From the NCBI GenBank assembly GCA_003562555.1, contig PWUO01000006.1:1-7418 (forward strand): a stretch of DNA of 7,418 bases, in the 5' to 3' direction. The position numbers were made by a program, and so were the translations under genes. This stretch comes from Dehalococcoidia bacterium (GTDB lineage: Bacteria > Chloroflexota > Dehalococcoidia > GIF9 > AB-539-J10). Positions within the stretch are counted from its first letter, which is position 1. Each line of letters opens with the position of its first letter. Of the stretch, positions 1-5,153 are shown piece after piece. Below the pieces are notes generated by a model. It searched no databases and was not told where the DNA came from. It worked only from the letters and a program-made list of their open reading frames with translations.

Positions 1-1262
1 CGCGGATTGATCACGTTCGTGAAGACGCATGACGGGCCGCAGAAGACATCGTCTTCAAGAGTGACGCCCTCGAACACCGACACGTTGTTCTCCACCTTTA
101 CGTTGTCGCCGATATGCACGTTCTTCGCCACAAACACGTTCTGGCCGAAGACGCATTCACGGCCGATATGCACCTCGGGCATGATGTGCGTGAAATGCCA
201 GATTCTGGTTCCGGCCCCAATGTCTGCAGGCTCCTCCACGATAGCCGTCTCGTGTGCGAAGTAGCCCCTTGCTCTTCTGTCGAGTCGAACCCTGGCGCCG
301 CCTGTCTCGAGCGATTCCTGGCACGCCGCGAGGACCTTCAGGACCTCAAGCGCACGCGTGCCATTCGAGATCGGGCTCTCGCGCGACTCCATACAGCGCA
401 GGAAGTCGAGGCACTCAAGCCTCAATGGCTCGTCGGGAGCAAACTGAATTGGCAGCGCCTCCGCCTTCACAGGATACGGAACGTGTGCGGACCAGTTCAC
501 CTGATGCTCGTACAGTTTCAGCTTGTCCGTCGGATCCGTGTCTACGAACTCCGCCATCTTCCGCTCGCCGATGACAACCAGTCGCTGCTCCTTGAACGGA
601 TGCAGCCAGCTCACGAATATATGCGCCCTAACGTCGCCCTGAAAGGTCAGAGACGTCAATGTCACGTCTGCGATATGCGAATCCAGGTATGACCCGCCGT
701 GAGAAGCCACTTCGACCGGCATCTCGTTGCCGAGCAGTCCCAGGATCGCGGCGATGTCATGTGGTGCGAAGCTCCAGAGCACGTTCTCCTCCGTACGCAA
801 CGTGCCGAGGTTGAGGCGGTTCGAGTAGATGTACCGGATCTTGCCGAGTTCGCCCTTGTTCACCATCTCTCGCAGTATGTGCAGCGCTGGGTGATACTCC
901 AGCAGGTGCCCCACAAGAAGAACGAGGCCAGATCTCTCCGCCATGTCTACGAGCTCGATGCCCTCTGCCACGGTCAGTGCCAGTGGCTTCTCCACGAAGA
1001 CGTCCTTACCCGCAAGAAGCGCCTCTCTGGTCATGGGGTAGTGCAGGTGAGCCGGTGTGGCCAGAACGATGCCCTTCACCTCATGGTTGCCCAGCACCAG
1101 GCGAAAGTCGGTCTCGAACATCACCCCCTCAATGGGCTTCAGTCTGGCGAGGGCCGACTCGTCCTGATCACACACCGTATGCAGTGCGTCCAGTTCCGCG
1201 AAGTTGCGGACGAGGTTCCTGCCCCAATTGCCGGCGCCGACCACCGCTATCTGCCTCTGCAT
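1..1262 (-). CDS. Gfo/Idh/MocA sugar dehydrogenase fused to hexapeptide-repeat acetyltransferase (partial at left edge)
   Basis: I translated this minus-strand frame directly; it is open from an ATG at 1262 to the window edge, giving 420 residues plus a partial Arg codon. Residues 1-330 are an NAD(P)-dependent Gfo/Idh/MocA oxidoreductase: Rossmann motif GAGNWG (9-14), EKP (91-93) and the APHD segment with the likely catalytic His168. From about 335 a second domain begins (AHETA, then IWHFTHI), with left-handed beta-helix hexapeptides such as IGREC, VFGQNV and IGDNVKV, ending in VFTNVINPR. By family knowledge this pairs a WbpB/WlbA-type UDP-N-acetylglucosaminuronate 3-dehydrogenase with a WbpD/WlbB-type 3-amino acetyltransferase, two non-adjacent steps toward UDP-2,3-diacetamido-uronic acid for surface polysaccharide. 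The Shine-Dalgarno GAGGTG (1269-1274) overlaps the upstream stop codon and sits 6 nt before ATG; the 10-nt gap indicates an operon. The C-terminus is cut by the window. Family is confident; exact substrate is inferred. Confidence 0.9.
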   Translation of the reverse strand, partial: MQRQIAVVGAGNWGRNLVRNFAELDALHTVCDQDESALARLKPIEGVMFETDFRLVLGNHEVKGIVLATPAHLHYPMTREALLAGKDVFVEKPLALTVAEGIELVDMAERSGLVLLVGHLLEYHPALHILREMVNKGELGKIRYIYSNRLNLGTLRTEENVLWSFAPHDIAAILGLLGNEMPVEVASHGGSYLDSHIADVTLTSLTFQGDVRAHIFVSWLHPFKEQRLVVIGERKMAEFVDTDPTDKLKLYEHQVNWSAHVPYPVKAEALPIQFAPDEPLRLECLDFLRCMESRESPISNGTRALEVLKVLAACQESLETGGARVRLDRRARGYFAHETAIVEEPADIGAGTRIWHFTHIMPEVHIGRECVFGQNVFVAKNVHIGDNVKVENNVSVFEGVTLEDDVFCGPSCVFTNVINP

Positions 1263-1272
1263 ACGCGTCACC

Positions 1273-2535
1273 TCACAGTGTCTTGTAGATGAATCCGAGC
1301 CTCTGTGCCTCTTGCGGATCATACGTGCGACGGACGTCGCCCAGCACGGGATGCCTTCGCATGCGCGCACGCAATGATTCGAGAGACAGTGTTCTGAACT
1401 CTTCGTGCGCCACGGTGACGATTACCGCGTCGAAGTCACGTATCTCGTCCGCTGTGGCCAACCGCTTCGTCGTCTCGGGGATATGCGGATCGGTGATGAG
1501 GGGATCCCATGCGAGGATCTCGCAGCCGTAGGGTCGCAGTTCCTGGATGAGATCCATGGAGGGCGACTCTCTCGTGTCGGGAACATTCTCCTTGTAGGAC
1601 AGCCCCATGACGAGAACTCTTGAGTAGCGAATCACCTTTCCTGCTTCGTTCAGGCCTCTCACCGTCATGTCGGCCACGTATCGAGGCATTGCATCATTGA
1701 TCGAGCGTCCGGCGAGTATGACCTGCGGATGATAGCCAAGCTCCCGTGCCTTGTAGACGAGGTAGTAAGGATCTACGGGGATGCAATGTCCTCCGACCAT
1801 CCCCGGTGAGTACGGGTGGAAGTTCCACTTGGTCGCCGCCGCCTCCAGCACGGCCTGTGTGTCGAGCCCCATTCTGGCGAAGATGACTGCGAGTTCGTTA
1901 ACCAGGGCGATGTTGAGATCCCGCTGTACGTTCTCAATGACCTTTGCCGCCTCAGCAGTTCGGATGCTTTGCGCCTTGAAGACGCTTCCGGCTATACGTC
2001 CGTAGAGCGCGGCCACGCGCCCGGTCGTCTCATCGTCGATTCCGGAGACTACCTTTGTGCTGCTCGCGACCGTGTGTTCCTGGTCTCCCGGATTGATGCG
2101 CTCGGGACAGTAAGCGACCTTGAAGTCATGTCCGCAGCGAAGGCCGGAACATGCCTCCAGGATTGGTGTCATCACCTCCTCGGTGACGCCGGGGTAGACG
2201 GTCGACTCAAGGATAACCGTCGTTCCCTTCAGCAGATACGTGCCGATGCTCTCAGCGGCATTGCAGATGTAGCTCAAGTCCGGCTCATTGAAGCGCGTGA
2301 CTGGCGTGGGTACTGCGATAATGACGAACTCCGCGGGCGCAATGTCCGCGTGATCGGTTGTAATGGAGAGATGTAAGGAGGCGTGTGTGTGTTGGAGTTG
2401 TTCAACCCTGACGGCGTCTGCGTCCACTCCGACCACGGAAAAGTGATGGGAGAACGCCTCCGCGAGTGGCAAACCCACGTAGCCAAGGCCTATCACCGCT
2501 ATCCTGGGTCCAGGGCCGTCCTCTCTGTTCGTCAT
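1273..2535 (-). CDS. UDP-N-acetyl-D-glucosamine/mannosamine 6-dehydrogenase-like nucleotide-sugar dehydrogenase (WbpA type)
   Basis: This 420-residue protein is full length for the UDP-glucose/GDP-mannose dehydrogenase family, cytosolic enzymes that oxidise the sugar C6 alcohol to a carboxylate using two NAD+. Visible motifs are the NAD-binding GLGYVGLP (16-23), ILESTVYPG (108-116), YCPERINPGD (142-151), the central-helix segment NVQRDLNIALVNELA (202-216), and the catalytic loop GGHCIPVDPYYL with nucleophile Cys251. The C-terminal UDP-binding domain contains GLSYKENVPDTRESP (311-325). NVQRDLNIALVNELA and GGHCIPVDP resemble the UDP-HexNAc branch (WbpA/WecC) rather than UDP-glucose dehydrogenase. 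The ATG at 2535 was chosen because the Rossmann strand starts ten residues later and a TATAAT promoter lies 31 nt upstream; the longer upstream extension has no homology-like content and would pass through that promoter. No strong Shine-Dalgarno is visible. It is the first gene of an operon with the dehydrogenase/acetyltransferase fusion. Confidence 0.93.
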   Translation of the reverse strand: MTNREDGPGPRIAVIGLGYVGLPLAEAFSHHFSVVGVDADAVRVEQLQHTHASLHLSITTDHADIAPAEFVIIAVPTPVTRFNEPDLSYICNAAESIGTYLLKGTTVILESTVYPGVTEEVMTPILEACSGLRCGHDFKVAYCPERINPGDQEHTVASSTKVVSGIDDETTGRVAALYGRIAGSVFKAQSIRTAEAAKVIENVQRDLNIALVNELAVIFARMGLDTQAVLEAAATKWNFHPYSPGMVGGHCIPVDPYYLVYKARELGYHPQVILAGRSINDAMPRYVADMTVRGLNEAGKVIRYSRVLVMGLSYKENVPDTRESPSMDLIQELRPYGCEILAWDPLITDPHIPETTKRLATADEIRDFDAVIVTVAHEEFRTLSLESLRARMRRHPVLGDVRRTYDPQEAQRLGFIYKTL

Positions 2536-2565
2536 ATAGAATGTATGCCTACGGTCAACCTTTCT

Positions 2566-2595
2566 ATTATAGCGCGATATACATCCCGATGTAAG
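2566..2595 (-). promoter_or_regulatory. Sigma70-type promoter of the nucleotide-sugar operon
   Basis: On the minus strand a perfect -10 TATAAT (2566-2571) is preceded, after 18 bp, by CTTACA (2590-2595), 4 of 6 to the -35 consensus. Predicted transcription start is near 2559, giving a leader of about 24 nt before the ATG at 2535. The position between divergent genes supports it. Confidence 0.6.
2580..2593. repeat. Inverted repeat TACATC-CC-GATGTA inside the sugar-operon promoter
   Basis: A 6-bp perfect inverted repeat with a 2-bp centre fills part of the spacer and overlaps the -35 element of the minus-strand promoter. Its position would suit a small repressor site. It is short and could be chance. 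Confidence 0.3.
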
Positions 2596-2702
2596 ACGTG
2601 TCATCCATAAGCGGGCGTCGTAGTAGCATATGGCTCTCGTCTTCGAGTACCCACCGATGATACGATACCCCTGCAGTTGCGCTTCCGCGCAGGGCGTCGT
2701 AA

Positions 2703-2708
2703 GGGAGG
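2703..2708 (+). promoter_or_regulatory. Ribosome binding site fixing the GTG start of the nucleotidyltransferase
   Basis: GGGAGG lies 4 nt before GTG at 2713. An in-frame TTG at 2677 would add 12 residues but has no such site, and the HxGH domain begins directly after the GTG, so 2713 is preferred. No convincing plus-strand promoter was found between 2536 and 2702; a TATTAT at 2565-2570 lacks a -35. Confidence 0.65.
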
Positions 2709-2712
2709 CTGC

Positions 2713-3129
2713 GTGAAGGAACGAACGGTGGCAGTATCCGGCGGGTTCGATCCGCTCCACGTTGGTCATCTGCGGATGATCCAGGCGGCGAAACAGCTTG
2801 GCACCCGACTTGTGGTGATTGTCAATGCAGACGATTTCCTCATGCGGAAGAAGGGTTACGTCTTCATGCCGGTTGAAGAACGAATGGAGATTCTCCGCGG
2901 GCTGAGGGATGTGGATGAGGTTGTGGTTGCGTTCGACAGGGACCAGACGGTCAGGGAGACGTTGCGGCTGGTCAGGCCTGATGTCTTCGCCAACGGAGGC
3001 GACCGCCGTGATGCGGCTGAGATACCGGAGGCCGCTGTGTGCCGGGAGCTCGGCATCGAGATGGTCTTCAATGTGGGTGGTGGCAAGGTGCAGTCGAGTT
3101 CCGATCTCGTCCAGCGCGCAGATCGATAG
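2713..3129 (+). CDS. Small cytidylyltransferase-like (HxGH) nucleotidyltransferase
   Basis: This 138-residue protein is a single-domain nucleotidyltransferase of the TagD/RfaE-C/FAD-synthase fold. The N-terminal strand runs into SGGFDPLHVGHLRMI (9-23), holding the HVGH nucleotide-binding and catalytic motif (16-19). Basic residues in FLMRKKGYVFMP (42-53) and the EERMEIL helix (55-61) match family positions that contact the triphosphate. The segment FANGGDRRD (92-100) is family-like, and the C-terminus carries GGGKVQSSSDLV where relatives have a TT/SS-containing substrate loop. It would transfer a nucleotidyl group from CTP or ATP to a phosphorylated small molecule in the cytosol. The substrate cannot be read: glycerol-3-phosphate, heptose-1-phosphate and FMN-type enzymes all share this fold. 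It lies divergent from the sugar operon and 59 nt before the next gene, with no terminator between, so partial co-transcription is possible. Confidence 0.85.
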   Translation: MKERTVAVSGGFDPLHVGHLRMIQAAKQLGTRLVVIVNADDFLMRKKGYVFMPVEERMEILRGLRDVDEVVVAFDRDQTVRETLRLVRPDVFANGGDRRDAAEIPEAAVCRELGIEMVFNVGGGKVQSSSDLVQRADR

Positions 3130-3165
3130 CTTGTTCACATGCGCACCGGCCTCGAACGCCGTGCG

Positions 3166-3174
3166 TGCTACAAT
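3166..3174 (+). promoter_or_regulatory. Extended -10 promoter before the transglutaminase-like gene
   Basis: TG-C-TACAAT (TG at 3166-3167, hexamer 3169-3174) matches an extended -10; no good -35 lies 16-18 bp upstream. Transcription would begin about 3181, only about 8 nt before the ATG, which fits the lack of a Shine-Dalgarno and suggests a nearly leaderless mRNA. Confidence 0.45.
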
Positions 3175-3187
3175 GCCGAATTGTAGC
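3167..3187. promoter_or_regulatory. 8-bp inverted repeat over the -10 element (candidate operator)
   Basis: GCTACAAT, a 5-bp spacer GCCGA and ATTGTAGC form a perfect 8-bp inverted repeat. It covers the extended -10 and the predicted transcription start and ends 1 nt before the ATG at 3189. A protein bound here would block both polymerase entry and early elongation. In RNA the hairpin would be only partly transcribed, so a DNA operator is the more natural reading. Confidence 0.45.
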
Positions 3188-3188
3188 T

Positions 3189-3902
3189 ATGGCCGCGTTC
3201 AGTCATCACCTCGAGAAGTTCCGGTCCGCGCTGCAGGGCGCGGTCGCAGCCGCACGTCCGAAGGTAAGATTCCAGCTCACCTATCGGACCGGCCCACTCA
3301 TCGCGCTGTGGGTATTGCTGGTGCTGTATCCCAATCCGTTTTACCTCGCCGTGAGCGTCTATCGCGTCTTCAACCCGGACATTAATCCCGCGGTCGTGGA
3401 GCCGTTGCTTGACGGGTTGCCATCGGATCCATTGGAGATCGAGATAGAGCTCCTGCGAAGGATCCCGTACCGCTACGATTGGGAGACGCATGGCATGCCA
3501 TGGTACTTTCCACCTACGGCCCGCGTTGTGGAGCGGGGGGAGGGCGACTGCAAAGCTCGCGCAGTAGTCGTGGCATCGGTATTCGAGCACCTGGATATAC
3601 CGTACCGCTTCAACAGCTCGCTTGTGCACGTCTGGGTGGAGTACGACGGCAAAGCACCGTCGACGTTCGAGAATCCGGACGCGAAGTTCTATCAGCAGGA
3701 CCCCGAGACCGGCGAGCGTGTCTTCCAGGTCCCGGACGTGAAGTGGCGGCTCTGGTTCGACAGTACCAAGGAGGGACTCTGGGATGTCATGCCCGTCTTT
3801 CGGAAGGCATTGCTGCTGTTTGGAATCGGGTTGCTCGTAATTGCGCGCGTGGTTTTGCGCCGAAATGCGAGTCAGAGTATTGACAACACGAGAGGCCTCT
3901 AG
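3189..3902 (+). CDS. Membrane-anchored transglutaminase-like protein
   Basis: This 237-residue protein has a basic N-terminus (1-33), a hydrophobic segment (about 35-58, GPLIALWVLLVLYPNPFYL), a soluble middle domain and a second hydrophobic segment near the C-terminus (about 206-222) followed by Arg-rich VVLRRN. The middle domain carries the papain-like transglutaminase signature: GEGDCKARAVVVASVFEHL (117-135), with candidate nucleophile Cys121 at the start of a helix, then LVHVWVEYDG (145-154) with His147. An acidic residue or Asn around 162-164 (ENPDAKF) could complete the triad. The domain is about 100-120 residues, short for the fold. Such proteins may act as cysteine peptidases, amidases or crosslinkers; the substrate and even activity are unknown. 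The ATG at 3189 was chosen because upstream in-frame sequence overlaps the preceding gene and looks unlike protein. Its last 23 nt overlap the -35 element of the next gene's promoter. Confidence 0.75.
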   Translation: MAAFSHHLEKFRSALQGAVAAARPKVRFQLTYRTGPLIALWVLLVLYPNPFYLAVSVYRVFNPDINPAVVEPLLDGLPSDPLEIEIELLRRIPYRYDWETHGMPWYFPPTARVVERGEGDCKARAVVVASVFEHLDIPYRFNSSLVHVWVEYDGKAPSTFENPDAKFYQQDPETGERVFQVPDVKWRLWFDSTKEGLWDVMPVFRKALLLFGIGLLVIARVVLRRNASQSIDNTRGL

Positions 3903-3909
3903 TAATAAT
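3880..3909 (+). promoter_or_regulatory. Promoter of the zinc-ribbon gene with a palindrome in its spacer
   Basis: A perfect -35 TTGACA (3880-3885) is followed after 18 bp by AATAAT (3904-3909), 5 of 6 to -10. It begins inside the 3' end of the transglutaminase-like gene. The spacer holds the perfect 10-bp palindrome AGAGGCCTCT (3891-3900). The predicted start is near 3916; the leader contains a small TTGGG/CCCAA hairpin (3920-3935) and then the ribosome site. Confidence 0.6.
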
Positions 3910-3959
3910 AGCTTCAGGCTTGGGTACGAGCCCAATAGTTGAGAGGAGGGTTGTTCATT

Positions 3960-4103
3960 ATGGCCACCGCGTACTGCATGAAGTGTCGGAAGAAGGTTGA
4001 GATCAAGGATGCGAAGCAGATCACACTTAAGAACGGGCGACCTGCGATGCAGGGCTCCTGTCCTAACTGTGGCACCAAGGTGTTCCGCATCGGCAAGGCG
4101 TAG
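3960..4103 (+). CDS. DUF5679-like four-cysteine zinc-ribbon microprotein
   Basis: This 47-residue protein begins MATAYCMKC and holds two CxxC knuckles, Cys6/Cys9 and Cys34/Cys37 (SCPNCGTK), spaced as in a zinc ribbon. Between them is a basic strand-rich core with LKNGRPAMQG (23-32), and the tail is VFRIGKA. The pattern YCMKCR..., LKNGRPA, CPNCGTKxFRIGK is what I recall for DUF5679, small uncharacterised bacterial proteins; I could not confirm by search. Translation signals are strong: AGGAGGG (3944-3950) lies 9 nt before ATG, and the gene has its own promoter and an intrinsic terminator, so it is probably well expressed. Basic residues (Lys8, Arg10, Lys11, Lys12, Lys40, Arg43, Lys46) would allow RNA or ribosome binding, but that is inference. 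No function is known to me. Confidence 0.85.
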   Translation: MATAYCMKCRKKVEIKDAKQITLKNGRPAMQGSCPNCGTKVFRIGKA

Positions 4104-4128
4104 CTGATACGGTAAGCTCGACCCCGTG

Positions 4129-4160
4129 AAGGAGCCGTGTCACGCGGCTCCTTTTCTTTT
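4129..4160 (+). terminator. Intrinsic terminator after the zinc-ribbon gene
   Basis: A 9-bp perfect stem AAGGAGCCG/CGGCTCCTT (4129-4137 and 4145-4153) with a 7-nt loop runs into TTTTCTTTT (4152-4160), 26 nt after the stop. It works in the plus direction. On the minus strand the hairpin is not followed by a U-run, so it is a poor terminator for the convergent VLRF1-like gene. Confidence 0.9.
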
Positions 4161-4199
4161 CGTGCGTGCCTGCAGAGAGGTCTGCCTGCGTGGATACTG

Positions 4200-4949
4200 C
4201 TAGGGCACCTCGAATACCACTCCGCTGTGGGCTTCCCTTAGAGCGCCGTCGAGCGTGTCTCTCGTTGCTCTCTTGACCAGGAGCGTCCTTGGAGAGATCA
4301 GGTCTCCGTGGTGCCGCAGGAAGCGTGATTCCGCCATCAGGGGCCTCAGGATCAGCCGGTTTCCGCCGAAGTAGATGTGATCGACTCGTTTCGCGTCGAG
4401 CAGTTGTTCGTCGAGGTGTCTTCCAACGCGCTTGAGGAACTCCTTGCGTTGCTCCTCTGTACGGCGCGCGAAGCGGGCCTGACTGCTGCCACCCTTCTTG
4501 TGTGGTGGGTGGATGTGACCGGTACCCTTCTTGTAGCACTCGACCGAGTTGCCATCATACAGTGCCAGCACCCAGGCACCCCAGGTTACCAGTACCAGCA
4601 CGGTCCGTCGGGGGTGCTCCAGGAGCGCGCGCAACGGCTCTGTGTCGAGATGTCCGGTGATCACCGCGTCCTCCACCACCGGAAAAGGCGGCACGACCGC
4701 AAACGTGGCAGCGCTGGAGTGGAACAGCGCGAGTCCGGTGCCGTAGCGTTCGAGCTCACGTTGCAGAGGCTCGGCCTCGATGAACTCCGCAATCTCCGCA
4801 ATCCGCTGGTCGGTTTTCCTGGCGAGCAACACCTCTCTGCGCTTCTGCAGGCCGGTTGTGCTGAGGTACACGCTTATCCATTCTGCTTCAGGGTCCAGCC
4901 TGTCCAGCAGACCGAGCAGTCTCTCGCGTGTGACCTTTCTTCCTTCCAT
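4200..4949 (-). CDS. VLRF1-type (Vms1/ANKZF1-like, eRF1-fold) peptidyl-tRNA release factor
   Basis: This 249-residue protein matches what I know of the acVLRF1 family (Actinobacteria/Chloroflexi Vms1-like release factor). The N-terminal region (about 6-60) is helical with WISVYLSTTG (24-33). A beta-rich eRF1-like domain follows: TVLVLVTWGAWVLALYDG (116-133), then the loop HPPHKKGGSSQARFARRTEEQ (147-167). The GGSSQ (153-157), with Gln157, corresponds to the GGQ/GSQ catalytic loop of eRF1 and Vms1; following Arg159 and Arg162 are typical. The domain ends with DHIYFGGNRLI (190-200) and a helical tail. In eukaryotes Vms1 cleaves nascent chains from tRNA on stalled 60S subunits; a comparable role in bacterial ribosome quality control is likely but inferred. 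The ATG at 4949 gives an appropriate N-terminus; a weak GAGAAG precedes it by 7 nt. It is divergent from the radical SAM gene and convergent with the zinc-ribbon gene. Confidence 0.8.
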   Translation of the reverse strand: MEGRKVTRERLLGLLDRLDPEAEWISVYLSTTGLQKRREVLLARKTDQRIAEIAEFIEAEPLQRELERYGTGLALFHSSAATFAVVPPFPVVEDAVITGHLDTEPLRALLEHPRRTVLVLVTWGAWVLALYDGNSVECYKKGTGHIHPPHKKGGSSQARFARRTEEQRKEFLKRVGRHLDEQLLDAKRVDHIYFGGNRLILRPLMAESRFLRHHGDLISPRTLLVKRATRDTLDGALREAHSGVVFEVP

Positions 4950-4965
4950 TGTGGCTTCTCGTGGC

Positions 4966-4991
4966 ACCTGATATCTGTCAGGTCGCCTGAC
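4966..4991. promoter_or_regulatory. Triple TCAGG half-site cluster upstream of the VLRF1-like gene (candidate operator)
   Basis: ACCTGAtatctgTCAGGT (4966-4983) is a perfect 6-bp inverted repeat with a 6-bp centre. The right half is reused in a second repeat, GTCAGG-TCG-CCTGAC (4977-4991). Three half-sites therefore alternate in orientation, in the predicted 5' leader just downstream of the minus-strand start. A dimeric repressor or an RNA hairpin are both possible. Confidence 0.4.
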
Positions 4992-5000
4992 CTTCACTCC

Positions 5001-5030
5001 AGCATAGCGTGACTGTGGTGCGTGCCGCAA
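5001..5030 (-). promoter_or_regulatory. Possible promoter of the VLRF1-like gene
   Basis: On the minus strand TTGCGG (5025-5030) and TATGCT (5001-5006) are separated by 18 bp, 3 of 6 and 4 of 6 matches. The predicted start is near 4994, giving a leader of about 45 nt that contains the TCAGG cluster. Weak by sequence alone. Confidence 0.35.
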
Positions 5031-5064
5031 TGTGTAGGTGGATGCGACGCGCTGGCTAAGGGTG

Positions 5065-5092
5065 GTGTCATTCCCGGCGAGCGCGCTATCAT
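5065..5092 (+). promoter_or_regulatory. Promoter of the PflX-type radical SAM gene
   Basis: GTGTCA (5065-5070), 4 of 6 to -35, precedes TATCAT (5087-5092), 5 of 6 to -10, by 16 bp. Transcription would start near 5099, giving a leader of about 55 nt. It is back to back with the VLRF1-like promoter. Confidence 0.45.
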
Positions 5093-5099
5093 TCGGATG

Positions 5100-5110
5100 C
5101 AGTGACACTG
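5100..5110. repeat. CAGTG-A-CACTG palindrome at the predicted radical SAM start site
   Basis: An 11-bp perfect palindrome begins at the predicted transcription start of the plus-strand gene. A half-site of the same kind (TGCAGTG) recurs at 5127-5133, and CAGTG...CACTG recurs at 7373-7394. Short, so chance is possible. Confidence 0.3.
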
Positions 5111-5153
5111 AAGGTCTGCAGCGCGGTGCAGTGCCCTCCACGAGACAGATGTG

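Noticed and set aside
114..1292. Plus-strand frames of 192 and 197 codons opposite the dehydrogenase/acetyltransferase fusion
   Set aside because: The minus-strand translation shows the Rossmann, EKP and hexapeptide motifs throughout. The plus-strand frames are compositional shadows.
2536..3138. A 5' extension of the nucleotide-sugar dehydrogenase frame to 621 codons
   Set aside because: The extension would run antisense over the nucleotidyltransferase gene and through the TATAAT promoter, and the Rossmann domain starts right after the ATG at 2535.
3168..3935. A 255-codon minus-strand frame opposite the transglutaminase-like gene
   Set aside because: It overlaps the GDC and HVWV catalytic segments of the plus-strand gene and shows no domain of its own. 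It is best explained as an antisense shadow.
4377..5012. A 211-codon plus-strand frame opposite the VLRF1-like gene
   Set aside because: No ribosome site or motif, and the minus-strand frame matches a known family with its catalytic loop.
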